Assembly (NCBI RefSeq): GCF_015278255.1
Contig: NZ_JADIJC010000005.1
Coordinates: forward strand, 186,001 to 250,000
Reading direction: 5' to 3'
Length of the DNA stretch: 64,000 bases
DNA from: Microbacterium hibisci
GTDB lineage: Bacteria > Actinomycetota > Actinomycetes > Actinomycetales > Microbacteriaceae
Under the pieces are notes generated by a model. The model did no database searches, had not been told where the DNA came from, and saw only the letters and a program-made list of their open reading frames with translations. Shown here in pieces: positions 55,320 to 63,177 of this stretch (positions are counted from its first letter, which is position 1; each line of letters starts with the position of its first letter). The position numbers and the translations under genes are program-made.

Positions 55320-55387
55320 CCCGTTTCGAATCGCGCACTTGGCGCTTCTGGCGGCTCGCGAACCGCCAAGTGCGCGAATCGAACGGG
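55320..55387. repeat. Long inverted repeat between divergent genes
   Basis: A left arm of 25 nt (55320-55344, containing CGCGCACTTGGCG) and a right arm of 24 nt (55364-55387, CGCCAAGTGCGCG) pair along almost their full length with one bulge and one mismatch. The 19-bp interior holds part of a second stem. Its location between two divergent promoters argues against a plain terminator. Confidence 0.75.
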
Positions 55388-55390
55388 GGG

Positions 55391-55417
55391 ACGGATGCCG
55401 GGGCTCCCGGCATCCGT
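55391..55417. repeat. 12-bp perfect hairpin of the GGATGCC type
   Basis: Arms ACGGATGCCGGG (55391-55402) and CCCGGCATCCGT (55406-55417) are perfect complements with a 3-nt loop. It is next to the longer inverted repeat and upstream of the exporter promoter. The same core stem occurs at 22083-22118. Confidence 0.75.
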
Positions 55418-55420
55418 TCT

Positions 55421-55439
55421 CATAAGCTCCGCATAGCTC
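55421..55439 (+). promoter_or_regulatory. Candidate response-regulator box upstream of the ABC exporter
   Basis: CATAAGCTC (55421-55429) and CATAGCTC (55432-55439) recur with an 11-bp period, like the CATAGGAAG pair read on the minus strand at 55280-55261. A TAGCGT at 55468-55473 could be the -10 box for the exporter operon. Confidence 0.4.
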
Positions 55440-55514
55440 TTCCTGGCGCGGTGCATGACGACCGTTCGTAGCGTCGCTGCGACGGCCGGCACACCGCCCG
55501 CCAGGAGGAGACCC

Positions 55515-56981
55515 ATGTACCTGACCTATCTGCGGCGGGAGCTGGCCGGCCGCAAGAAGCAGACGATCATCGTGGCCGCGGGCCTCGCGATCGCGATCGC
55601 GCTCGTGATGATCGTGAACTCACTGGCCGCGGGCGTGAGTGCCGCGCAGGCCCAGGCCCTCGAGTCGGTCTACGGCGTCGGCACCGACCTCACCGTCACG
55701 GGCGCGCAGGCCGAGCCCGGCCAGGGGGGCGGGCCGCGATTCGAGTTCGGCGAGGACGGCGGGGAGACCGCCGAAGACGGCACCACCGAGCTCAGCCAGT
55801 CCCGCCTGATGACCGACTTCCTGCGGGGCACGCTGGAGGCTTCCACCGTCGACACCGTGACCGGCGTCGACGGCGTCGACGCCGCATCGGGGGCGCTCAG
55901 CCTCACCAACTCCACGTTCTCGGGCGAGCTGCCGCGGCGGCCGGCCGAGGGCGACGAGGGCGACGTGGTGCAGGGGCAGCCGCCGCAGCAGGGCGAGGGC
56001 GGCGGCTTCGGCGGCGGCTCGTTCGACATCGATTCGTTCACCGTCCTGGGCATCGACCCGGCCGCAGACGCGGTCGGCCCGCTCTCCGCGGTCGAGCTCA
56101 CCGACGGACGAGGCCTCGAGACCTCCGACGAGGGCGAGTACGTCGCGGTGCTCGACGCCACCTACGCCACCACGGCGGAGCTCGCCGTGGGCGACACGCT
56201 CGACGTCGGCGGCCAGGACTTCGAGATCGTGGGGATCGTCGCCTCGACCTCGGACGAGGCCGACACCGCCTCGAACGTCTACATCCCGCTCGGCGTCGCG
56301 CAGGAGCTCTCCGGCGCGGGAGACGTGCTCTCCACGATCTACGTCCAGGCCGAGTCCTCCGCCGCGATCGCCTCGGTCCAGGCGGCGCTGCAGGAGGAGC
56401 TTCCCGACGCGACGGTGAGCTCGCAGTCCGACCTCGCTTCGACGGTCTCCGGATCGCTCTCCAGCGCCTCAGCCCTCATCACCAACCTCGGCACGTGGCT
56501 CTCGGTCATCGTGCTGGCGGTCGCACTCGTGCTCGCGGTGCTGTTCACCATCTCAGGGGTCTCGCGCCGCACCCGCGAGTTCGGCACCCTCAAGGCCATC
56601 GGGTGGTCGAACGGCCGCGTGGTCGGACAGGTCGCCGGCGAGTCGGCGGTGCAGGGCATCATCGGCGGCGTCGTCGGAATCGTCATCGGCCTCGCCGGCA
56701 TCGTGGCGATCAACCTCATCTCGCCGACGATCTCCACCACGCCCTCGACCGAAGGATTCCCCGGCGGCGACGGCGGTGCGTTCCCCGGCGGACGCGGCGG
56801 CGCGTTCGGCCCGGCGATGGCTCAGGCCACCACCGACATCGTCCTCTCCGCGCCGATCACGCTGTGGGTCATCGCCGCCGCCGTCGGCATCGCGGTGCTC
56901 GGCGGCCTCGTCGCGGGCGCGTTCGGCGGCTGGCGCGCGGCACGGCTGAGCCCGGCCGAAGCCCTCCGGTCGATCGGCTGA
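55515..56981 (+). CDS. MacB/FtsX-type ABC transporter permease
   Basis: A 488-residue permease with one N-terminal helix (about 18-38), a large extracellular MacB-like periplasmic-core domain (about 40-340) and three C-terminal helices of the FtsX fold. The extracellular part contains acidic and Gly-rich insertions (about 74-95 and 155-175). A Gly/Phe-rich loop (FPGGDGGAFPGGRGGAFG, about 416-433) lies before the last helix. The coupling region SRRTREFGTLKAIGWS matches MacB/LolCE permeases. AGGAGG precedes the ATG. It probably expels or senses envelope-active compounds with the ATPase downstream. Confidence 0.9.
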   Translation: MYLTYLRRELAGRKKQTIIVAAGLAIAIALVMIVNSLAAGVSAAQAQALESVYGVGTDLTVTGAQAEPGQGGGPRFEFGEDGGETAEDGTTELSQSRLMTDFLRGTLEASTVDTVTGVDGVDAASGALSLTNSTFSGELPRRPAEGDEGDVVQGQPPQQGEGGGFGGGSFDIDSFTVLGIDPAADAVGPLSAVELTDGRGLETSDEGEYVAVLDATYATTAELAVGDTLDVGGQDFEIVGIVASTSDEADTASNVYIPLGVAQELSGAGDVLSTIYVQAESSAAIASVQAALQEELPDATVSSQSDLASTVSGSLSSASALITNLGTWLSVIVLAVALVLAVLFTISGVSRRTREFGTLKAIGWSNGRVVGQVAGESAVQGIIGGVVGIVIGLAGIVAINLISPTISTTPSTEGFPGGDGGAFPGGRGGAFGPAMAQATTDIVLSAPITLWVIAAAVGIAVLGGLVAGAFGGWRAARLSPAEALRSIG

Positions 56982-57034
56982 GGCATCCGATGTCCACCAC
57001 CCCCTCCACCCACCCCACGACGGGAGAGAACGTC

Positions 57035-57760
57035 ATGACCATGATCGACACCCAGCCCGCAGCGGCACCGGATGCCGCGCCCCGCGCGCTCTACCGCCTC
57101 GAGGGCGTCACCCGCACCTATACGCCGAAGGGCCGCGTGGTGAAGGCGCTCGCCGGCGTGGACCTCACGATCGACGCGGGCGACTTCGTCACCATCCAGG
57201 GGCCGACCGGCGGCGGCAAGTCCACGCTGCTGCAGCTTCTCGGCGCGCTGGACCGTCCCACGACCGGGTCGGTCCACCTCGGCGAGATCGACATCGCGAC
57301 CGCGAGCAGCCGGGAGCTGAGTCGCATCCGCGCGCACGAGATCGGCTTCGTGTTCCAGGGTTTCAACCTGATTCCGACCCTCACCGCCCACGAGAACGTC
57401 GACATGGCGCTCGAGCCGCTGGCGCTGCCGAAGGAGGAGCGGGCCGCGCGGGTCACCGAGGCCCTCACGCACGTGGGCCTCGCCGAGCGCGCCGACCACC
57501 GCCCCGGCGAGCTGTCGGGCGGTCAGCAGCAGCGCGTCGCGATCGCGCGGGCGATCGTCAAGCGGCCGCGCGTGCTCCTCGCCGACGAGCCGACCGGCAA
57601 CCTCGACGAGAGGATGCGCGACGAGATCCTCAGCGTGCTGCAGTCGCTCAACGACGAGGGGCTGACCCTCATCGTCGTGACCCACGACTCGGCGGTCGCC
57701 CGCCGCGCGCACCGGCGCCTGCGCCTCGACAAGGGCGCGGTGCGCGACATCACCCGCTGA
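57035..57760 (+). CDS. MacB/LolD-type ABC transporter ATPase
   Basis: A 241-residue ATPase. Walker A GPTGGGKST (56-64), Q-loop FVFQGFNLIPTLTAHENV, signature LSGGQQQR (160-167) and Walker B LLADEPTGNLD (181-191) are typical of LolD/MacB ATPases. The start at 57035 has GGGAGAG about 8 nt upstream; an in-frame ATG at 56990 lacks a ribosome site. It follows the permease by 53 bp and pairs with it; control by the divergent two-component system is likely from context. Confidence 0.92.
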   Translation: MTMIDTQPAAAPDAAPRALYRLEGVTRTYTPKGRVVKALAGVDLTIDAGDFVTIQGPTGGGKSTLLQLLGALDRPTTGSVHLGEIDIATASSRELSRIRAHEIGFVFQGFNLIPTLTAHENVDMALEPLALPKEERAARVTEALTHVGLAERADHRPGELSGGQQQRVAIARAIVKRPRVLLADEPTGNLDERMRDEILSVLQSLNDEGLTLIVVTHDSAVARRAHRRLRLDKGAVRDITR

Positions 57761-57769
57761 CGTCGGGCG

Positions 57770-58759
57770 TCAGCCCGCGGAGCGGGCATGGGCCGCGAGG
57801 CGATCGAACAGCGCGTCGCGGCCCTCGTCCACCACCTGGGCCTCGGGGTTCGCGTCGTGGTACGCGAGGATGCGCCGGGCGCCCTCGTCGAACGTCACCG
57901 TCGTGCGGAACTCCGGCACGAGCTCGGTCACCTTCGACACGTCGAAGACCATCGAGTGCGCCTTGTCGCCGATGAGCGTCGGACCGAGCTCGGGCTCGAA
58001 CGCGGCGATCGTGTCGGAGGCGACGTGCACGAGGTCGGGCGATGCGACGCCGGCGGCGTCCGCGAGCCAGCCGTAGATCTGGTTCCAGGTCGGCGCGTGC
58101 GTGCCGGTGATGGTGAAGGCCTCGCCGATGGCTGCGGGATTGCCGAGGAGGCCGGTGAAGGCGACCGCGAAGTCGTCGGAGTGCGTGATGGTCCACAGGC
58201 TCGTGCCGTCGCCGTGGACGATCACCGGCTTGCCAGCCCGCATGCGGGCGATGTCGGTCCAGTGGCCGATGGTGGGCAGCATCCGCTCGTCGTACGTGTG
58301 CGACGGCCGGACGATCGTCACGGGCAGGCCGCGCTCGCGGTGGGCGCCGACCAGCACGTCTTCGCACGCGATCTTGTCGCGCGAGTACTGCCAGAACGGG
58401 TTGCGCAGGGGCGTGGACTCCGTCACGGGCAGCCGACGGGGCGGCTTCTCGTACGCGGATGCCGAGCTGATGAACACGTACTGCCCGGTGCGCCCCTCGA
58501 ACAGGTCGAGGTCCGTCGCGACGTGCTCGGGCGTGAACGCGAGGAACTCCGCGACGACGTCGAAGCGGCGGTCGCCGATCGCGGCGCGCACCGCGTCGGC
58601 GTCGCGGATGTCGGCCTCGATGAGCTCGACCTCGGGCGGGAGAGGACGCCGCGCGCTGCCGCGGTTGAGGACGGCGACCCGGTGTCCGAGGGAGATGGAG
58701 CGGCGCACGCACGCCGCGCTGATGGTTCCGGTGCCGCCGATGTAGAGGATGCTCGTCAC
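57770..58759 (-). CDS. NAD-dependent epimerase/dehydratase-like SDR protein
   Basis: A 329-residue extended short-chain dehydrogenase. The Rossmann motif GGTGTIS is at 8-14, SSASAYEK supplies the active-site Ser, and Tyr125/Lys129 (QYSRDK) form the YxxxK pair. It resembles the CSP41-like/NAD-dependent epimerase group that acts on nucleotide sugars; the substrate is unknown. The GTG start is 7 nt after a TAGGCT -10 box (leaderless), which excludes longer frames reaching into the divergent flavin oxidoreductase. It ends 9 bp from the convergent ATPase gene. Confidence 0.88.
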   Translation of the reverse strand: MTSILYIGGTGTISAACVRRSISLGHRVAVLNRGSARRPLPPEVELIEADIRDADAVRAAIGDRRFDVVAEFLAFTPEHVATDLDLFEGRTGQYVFISSASAYEKPPRRLPVTESTPLRNPFWQYSRDKIACEDVLVGAHRERGLPVTIVRPSHTYDERMLPTIGHWTDIARMRAGKPVIVHGDGTSLWTITHSDDFAVAFTGLLGNPAAIGEAFTITGTHAPTWNQIYGWLADAAGVASPDLVHVASDTIAAFEPELGPTLIGDKAHSMVFDVSKVTELVPEFRTTVTFDEGARRILAYHDANPEAQVVDEGRDALFDRLAAHARSAG

Positions 58760-58766
58760 CCTCGCG

Positions 58767-58772
58767 AGCCTA
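58767..58772 (-). promoter_or_regulatory. -10 box TAGGCT for the epimerase-like gene
   Basis: Minus-strand TAGGCT with 7 nt to the GTG at 58759; leaderless. Confidence 0.55.
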
Positions 58773-58921
58773 CGCCGCACCGGCGACGGGGCGGCGCGCG
58801 CCGGGCCGGGCGCCGGGCGCCGGGCGCGGGTGCGGGGATTCGGGCATGGGCGCCGCGCCGGGTCGTCGCCGGTTTCCGGGCCGGTCGCGACATCGCCCTC
58901 GCCAATGTCGGCGGAGCGCCC

Positions 58922-58927
58922 TAGCGT
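58922..58927 (+). promoter_or_regulatory. -10 box TAGCGT for the flavin oxidoreductase
   Basis: TAGCGT, 7 nt before ATG 58935. It supports the MSNDE start and leaderless initiation. Confidence 0.5.
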
Positions 58928-58934
58928 GTCCGTC

Positions 58935-60278
58935 ATGAGCAACGACGAACTCAGCGGCGGTGCCGTCGGCACCGTCATCCGTCCGGGCGATCCCGAGTGG
59001 GAATCCGCCCGCCGCTTCCACTCCGGCATCGGAACCCCGGCCGCCGTCATCCGCGCGGCGACGGTCGACGACGTGCGCGGCGCCCTGCGCTACGCCTCGG
59101 CCGAGCATCTCGACGTTATGATCCGCGGCGGCGGGCACAGCGCCTGGGGCGGCGTGCCCGGCGGCCTCACCCTCGACATCTCCGCCCTCGACGACATCGA
59201 GGTCGACGGCACCCGCATTCGCATCGGCGGGGGAGCACAGTGGGGCGCGGTCGCCCACGCGCTCGCCGAACGAGGGCTGGGCATCAGCTCCGGCGACACG
59301 GCCTCCGTGGGCGTCGGCGGCCTGACGCTCGGCGGCGGCATCGGATGGATGGTCCGGGCGTGGGGGCTCGCGGCCGACCAGCTCGTGGGAGCCCAGCTCG
59401 TCACGGCGCGCGGCGAGGTGGTGGAGGCCACGGATGCCTCGCACCCGGAGCTGCTGTGGGCGCTGCGGGGCGGCGGGGGCAATTTCGGCGTCGTGACGCG
59501 ATTCGACTTCGAGGCGCATCCCCTCGACGGCGTCGTGCATGCCGTGTACGGGATCGACGGCGACGCCCGCCCGATCCTCCGTGCGCTGCGCGATCTGATG
59601 GCCGATGCTCCCCGCGATCTCACCGTCACCTACATGGACGTGCCGGCGATGGACCCGAGCGCCCCCGCGGGCGCGTCGATCACCGCGGTGTGGATCGGCA
59701 CCGACGAAGAGGCGGCGCGGCGGGCCCTCGCCCCGCTGGCGGGTGCTCCCGGAGTGTCCGAGCGCGAGTTCGGCGTGCAGGAGTACCCCGATGTGCTGCT
59801 CGAGGCGCCGGAATTCGACCCCGAGCAGCCGATGCCCGGCTTCGTGGGAGGCAACGCGCTGCTGACGGCGCTCGACGACGACGCGATCGACCGGCTCGTG
59901 ACGTTCCGGGAGCAGCACCCGGCGTCGGTCGCGTTCCTGCGGTCGCTCGGCGGGGCGTACGGCGACGTCGCGCAGGAGGATTCCGCCTTCCCGGGCCGCG
60001 CCGCGACGTGGTTCGCGATGGCCGGCGCGTTCGATGTGCCGGGCATGCTCGACGATCAGTCGCGTGCCGCGGCTGTCGACGCCTGGGAGGCGATCGAGGC
60101 GAAGGGCTGCGGCGTCTACGGCAACTTCTCGGTCACCACCGAGGCCGAGTTCGCCGAGCGGATGTATCCGCCGGCGACGATGGCGCGCCTCGCCGCAGTC
60201 AAGCGCGAGTGGGATCCCGGCAACGTGTTCTGCCGCAACCACAACGTCAAGCCCGGGTCGGACGGCCAGGCCGCCTGA
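58935..60278 (+). CDS. FAD-binding oxidoreductase, berberine-bridge-enzyme/PCMH type
   Basis: A 447-residue flavoenzyme. The PCMH FAD domain has IRGGGHSAWGGV, with His68 the likely covalent 8-alpha-histidyl FAD site, and GGLTLGGGIGW. A BBE C-terminal motif FCRNHNVKP closes the chain. The second covalent link of classical BBE enzymes needs a Cys ahead of the GGLTLGGG block; here the segment reads TASVGVGGLTLG, so attachment is probably single. Members oxidise sugars, alkaloids or phenolics with O2; substrate unknown. No signal peptide. Start from the TAGCGT box. Confidence 0.9.
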   Translation: MSNDELSGGAVGTVIRPGDPEWESARRFHSGIGTPAAVIRAATVDDVRGALRYASAEHLDVMIRGGGHSAWGGVPGGLTLDISALDDIEVDGTRIRIGGGAQWGAVAHALAERGLGISSGDTASVGVGGLTLGGGIGWMVRAWGLAADQLVGAQLVTARGEVVEATDASHPELLWALRGGGGNFGVVTRFDFEAHPLDGVVHAVYGIDGDARPILRALRDLMADAPRDLTVTYMDVPAMDPSAPAGASITAVWIGTDEEAARRALAPLAGAPGVSEREFGVQEYPDVLLEAPEFDPEQPMPGFVGGNALLTALDDDAIDRLVTFREQHPASVAFLRSLGGAYGDVAQEDSAFPGRAATWFAMAGAFDVPGMLDDQSRAAAVDAWEAIEAKGCGVYGNFSVTTEAEFAERMYPPATMARLAAVKREWDPGNVFCRNHNVKPGSDGQAA

Positions 60279-60352
60279 TCGCGCGCGCCCGAGCAGGCTG
60301 CCGGGGTCTCGGACGGGCAGGGCGGGGCCGAGGTGATCGGCGCCACGAGACG

Positions 60353-60389
60353 CCGAAGGCGGGGTCCCCTGAGGGGATCCCGCCTTCGG
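60353..60389. terminator. Bidirectional terminator, 17-bp stem
   Basis: Arms CCGAAGGCGGGGTCCCC (60353-60369) and GGGGATCCCGCCTTCGG (60373-60389) pair with one mismatch around loop TGA. It sits between the convergent flavin oxidoreductase and gnd, 14 bp past the gnd stop. Confidence 0.85.
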
Positions 60390-60403
60390 ACGTGTGCGAC
60401 GCG

Positions 60404-62011
60404 TCAGTGCGTGTCTTCGGCCTCGATCTCGGTGCGGTCGCCCGACCACAGGGTGTGGAAGGTGCCTTCCTTGTCGATGCGCTTGTAGGTGTGCGCTCCG
60501 AAGAAGTCGCGCTGGCCCTGGATGAGGGCGGCGGGCAGGCGCTCGGCGCGGAGCCCGTCGTAGTACGACAGCGACGACGAGAACGCGGGGGCGGGGATGC
60601 CCGAGCCGGCGGCGGCCGACACGATCCGTCGCCACGCGCCCTGGGCACGGCCGAGCGCCTCGACGAAGTACGGCGCGGTCAGCAGCACCGGCAGTTCGGG
60701 CTGCGCGTCGTACGCCTCGGCGATGCGGTTGAGGAACTGCGCGCGGATGATGCAGCCGGCACGCCAGATCTTCGAGACGGCACCGAGGTCGATGGTCCAG
60801 TCGTATTCGGCGGCGCCGGCGCGGATCTCGTCGAAGCCCTGCGAGTAGGCGACGATCTTCGAGGCGTAGAGCGCGAGGCGCACATCCTCGATGAACGCGT
60901 CGGCGTCGTCGACCTGCAGGCCCTCCGAGGGACCGGGGAGGTCGCGCGAGACCTCGCGCTGCTCGGGGTGCGACGACAGCGAGCGCGCGAAGGTGGCCTC
61001 CGCGATGCCCGACACCGGCACGCCGAGCGACAGCGCGGTCTGCACGGTCCAGGCGCCGGTGCCCTTGGCGCCGGCCTGGTCGAGGATGACGTCCACCAGC
61101 GGCTTGCCGGTCTCGGCGTCGACCTGGCGGAGCACCTCGGCGGTGATCTCGATGAGGTAGGACTCGAGCTCGCCGCGGTTCCACTCGGCGAAGACCTCGG
61201 CGATCTCGGCGGGGGACTTGCCCGTACCGCGGCGGATGAGGTCGTAGGCCTCGGCGATGAGCTGCATGTCGGCATACTCGATGCCGTTGTGCACCATCTT
61301 GACGAAGTGGCCGGCGCCGTCATGACCGACGTGGGTGACGCACGGCTCGCCCTCCGCGACCGCGGCGATCGACTTGAGGATCGGGCCCAGCGTGACCCAC
61401 GACTCGTCAGAGCCGCCGGGCATGATCGACGGCCCGTTCAGCGCGCCCTCCTCGCCGCCCGAGATGCCGGCGCCGACGAAGTTGATGCCGGTCTCGCGGA
61501 CCGCCTTCTCGCGGCGGATGGTGTCGGTGAACAGCGCGTTGCCGCCGTCGACGATGATGTCGCCCGGCTCGAACACTTCGATGAGCGAGTCGATGACGGC
61601 GTCGGTGGGGCGGCCGGCCTTGACCATGATCACGGCGGTGCGGGGCTTCGTGAGCGACGCCGCGAACTCCTCGTACGTGAACGCCGGCACGAACTCGGCT
61701 TCGGGGTGGGCCTCGGTCAGCTCGTCGGTCTTCGACCGGCTGCGGTTGTACACCGCCACGGTGTTGCCCTCGCGCGAGGCGAGGTTGCGGGCGAGGTTGG
61801 ACCCCATCACCGCGAGGCCCACGACGCCGATGTTCGCCGTCGCGGCGGCCGCCGACTCCGGTCCCTCGGGTTCGGGGGTGGGACGCTCGACGTCCTCCGG
61901 CGCCGGTGCGGCCTCATGCGCCGTCGTCGCCTCGTCAGGAGCCTGGTCCTGATCCGTCGAGATGTTGGTCTGGGCCGGGCTGTCGGTCACTGTCGGGTCG
62001 TTCGAGGACAC
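60404..62011 (-). CDS. gnd: 6-phosphogluconate dehydrogenase (decarboxylating)
   Basis: A 535-residue enzyme of the oxidative pentose phosphate pathway, making ribulose 5-phosphate and NADPH. The coenzyme motif is IGVVGLAVMGSNLA (61-74), the substrate loop GAGISGGEEGA (180-190) and the catalytic pair Lys238/Asn242 in GHFVKMVHNG. The core begins at about residue 58; usual length is 470-485, so the first 57 residues (Asp/Glu/Pro/Ala-rich, low complexity) are an extension. The GTG has AGGAG 6 nt upstream, so this start looks real. A TAGGCT -10 box about 30 nt upstream gives a short leader, unlike most genes here. gntK lies upstream on the same strand. Confidence 0.95.
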   Translation of the reverse strand: MSSNDPTVTDSPAQTNISTDQDQAPDEATTAHEAAPAPEDVERPTPEPEGPESAAAATANIGVVGLAVMGSNLARNLASREGNTVAVYNRSRSKTDELTEAHPEAEFVPAFTYEEFAASLTKPRTAVIMVKAGRPTDAVIDSLIEVFEPGDIIVDGGNALFTDTIRREKAVRETGINFVGAGISGGEEGALNGPSIMPGGSDESWVTLGPILKSIAAVAEGEPCVTHVGHDGAGHFVKMVHNGIEYADMQLIAEAYDLIRRGTGKSPAEIAEVFAEWNRGELESYLIEITAEVLRQVDAETGKPLVDVILDQAGAKGTGAWTVQTALSLGVPVSGIAEATFARSLSSHPEQREVSRDLPGPSEGLQVDDADAFIEDVRLALYASKIVAYSQGFDEIRAGAAEYDWTIDLGAVSKIWRAGCIIRAQFLNRIAEAYDAQPELPVLLTAPYFVEALGRAQGAWRRIVSAAAGSGIPAPAFSSSLSYYDGLRAERLPAALIQGQRDFFGAHTYKRIDKEGTFHTLWSGDRTEIEAEDTH

Positions 62012-62041
62012 ACGTGCTCCTGAGGTTGAATCGTCGCTTTC

Positions 62042-62047
62042 AGCCTA
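62042..62047 (-). promoter_or_regulatory. -10 box TAGGCT for gnd
   Basis: Minus-strand TAGGCT, 30 nt before the GTG, followed by AGGAG. A leadered transcript of about 25 nt is expected. Confidence 0.5.
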
Positions 62048-62154
62048 GAGTCTGGCGCGTTCGTGTTACACGGCATGGCCGGGTGCTCACGCCGGGACGC
62101 GGTCGGATGTGAGCTGGGGGCCCGGGGCGCGCCGGCTCGCGGCTGATGCAACGA

Positions 62155-62189
62155 GCCTAGCCGGGCCGATTCGGACGGACCGGCTAGGC
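62155..62189 (-). terminator. Terminator of gntK
   Basis: Perfect arms GCCTAGCCGG (62155-62164) and CCGGCTAGGC (62180-62189) with a 15-nt loop, starting 1 bp after the gntK stop on the minus strand. Confidence 0.6.
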
Positions 62190-62190
62190 G

Positions 62191-62703
62191 TCAGCGGCTT
62201 TCGAGTCCGAGTTCCGACGCGATGACATCGGCCTGCTGGTCGGGAGCCAGCGCGAGGTCGACGTCGAGCGCCCGCTCGTCGGGGCCGGGAGCCTCGAGCG
62301 TGGCGAACTGCGAGTCCAGCAGCGCGGGCGGCATGAAGTGGCCCTGGCGCCGCATCATGCGCTCGAAGACGACCGCTGGGTCGCCCGTGAAGTTCACGAA
62401 GGTGACGTTCTCTCGGCGCAGGATGTCGCGGTACGAGCGCTTGAGCGCCGAGCAGGTCACGATCCCCGGCTCTCCCGCCGCGCGACGCTCGTCGATCCAC
62501 TCGGCGATGAGCCGCAGCCACGGGATGCGGTCGTCGTCGGTGAGGGCGTGCCCCCGGCGCATCTTCTCGACGTTCGCGGCGGGGTGGAGGTCGTCGCCCT
62601 CCTGGAAGGCCCAGCCCAGCCGCCCCGACAGCATGGCGCCGACCGTCGACTTGCCGGTGCCCGACGGTCCCATGAGGACGAGGATCGGTGCGTTGGTGGT
62701 CAT
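62191..62703 (-). CDS. gntK: Gluconokinase (GntK-type)
   Basis: A 170-residue P-loop kinase phosphorylating D-gluconate to 6-phosphogluconate. Walker A GPSGTGKST is at 12-20. EGDDLHPAANVEKM and CSALKRSYRDILR are characteristic segments, as is GHFMPPALLDSQFATLE. The product is the substrate of the 6-phosphogluconate dehydrogenase encoded just downstream, so the two genes form a short gluconate-to-pentose branch, although a terminator and a separate gnd promoter lie between. No gluconate permease or GntR regulator is in view. Confidence 0.94.
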   Translation of the reverse strand: MTTNAPILVLMGPSGTGKSTVGAMLSGRLGWAFQEGDDLHPAANVEKMRRGHALTDDDRIPWLRLIAEWIDERRAAGEPGIVTCSALKRSYRDILRRENVTFVNFTGDPAVVFERMMRRQGHFMPPALLDSQFATLEAPGPDERALDVDLALAPDQQADVIASELGLESR

Positions 62704-62797
62704 GTGCGACTCCGCGACGGATGCCGGGGCCCGATCGTGTGGCCGGCGGCGCGCCGCGGCAACGAGCCCGGTGAGGCTTCGGGTGGGACGGTGGGGC

Positions 62798-62920
62798 TCA
62801 GTCCTTACGGTACCCCTGGCGGCCGAGGCTCCAGAAGGCGAGGACCGTGCCCAGGGCGCCGACGGCGGCCATGGCGCCGATGAGCCAGAGAAGAGCGTGG
62901 CTCCAGAAGCCGTAGTCCAT
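62798..62920 (-). CDS. Small single-pass membrane protein, 40 residues
   Basis: A short frame with a clear ribosome-binding site (GGAGG, 6 nt upstream of the ATG). The product starts MDYGFWSHALLWL, has one or one and a half hydrophobic helices (about 8-31) and ends in a basic tail GRQGYRKD. Not assigned to any family I know. The good Shine-Dalgarno, codon use like its neighbours and membrane-protein composition argue it is real. It is upstream of gntK on the same strand, 94 bp away. Confidence 0.6.
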   Translation of the reverse strand: MDYGFWSHALLWLIGAMAAVGALGTVLAFWSLGRQGYRKD

Positions 62921-62977
62921 GGGATCCTCCGTGGTGAGCGGGAAGCAGTGCGTTCCTCATCGTAGCGGGGGCGCTGG

Positions 62978-62983
62978 TAGACT
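62978..62983 (+). promoter_or_regulatory. -10 box TAGACT for rplY
   Basis: TAGACT on the plus strand. The next credible start on this strand is rplY at 63178, so a leader of about 188 nt is predicted. Confidence 0.45.
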
Positions 62984-62989
62984 CGTGTC

Positions 62990-63177
62990 GAACTTCGGCG
63001 AGGGATGCCTCGCGCCCGTCGATCGCGGCGGGCTGCGGCATCCGTGATCGACGCGGTGATGCCGGCCCCGACAGGCTTTCCTCACGCGCTCGCGTTCGAG
63101 TCGAAAACACCCACATACCAGGGCCCGCCGCCGCGCAGGCCGATCATGAACGGGCCCCGCGCCCGCAAGGAGAACCC
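62990..63177 (+). other. Long 5' leader of rplY
   Basis: About 188 nt without a credible frame. It begins with a small stem GCGAGG-GATG-CCTCGC (62999-63014) and ends with AAGGAGA before the ATG. It is much longer than other leaders here. It might carry translational control such as feedback by L25, but I recognise no described leader motif. Confidence 0.4.

Noticed and set aside
58997..62023. 1008-codon plus-strand frame over the flavin oxidoreductase and opposite gnd
   Set aside because: Shifted-frame and antisense shadow; crosses a strong terminator.
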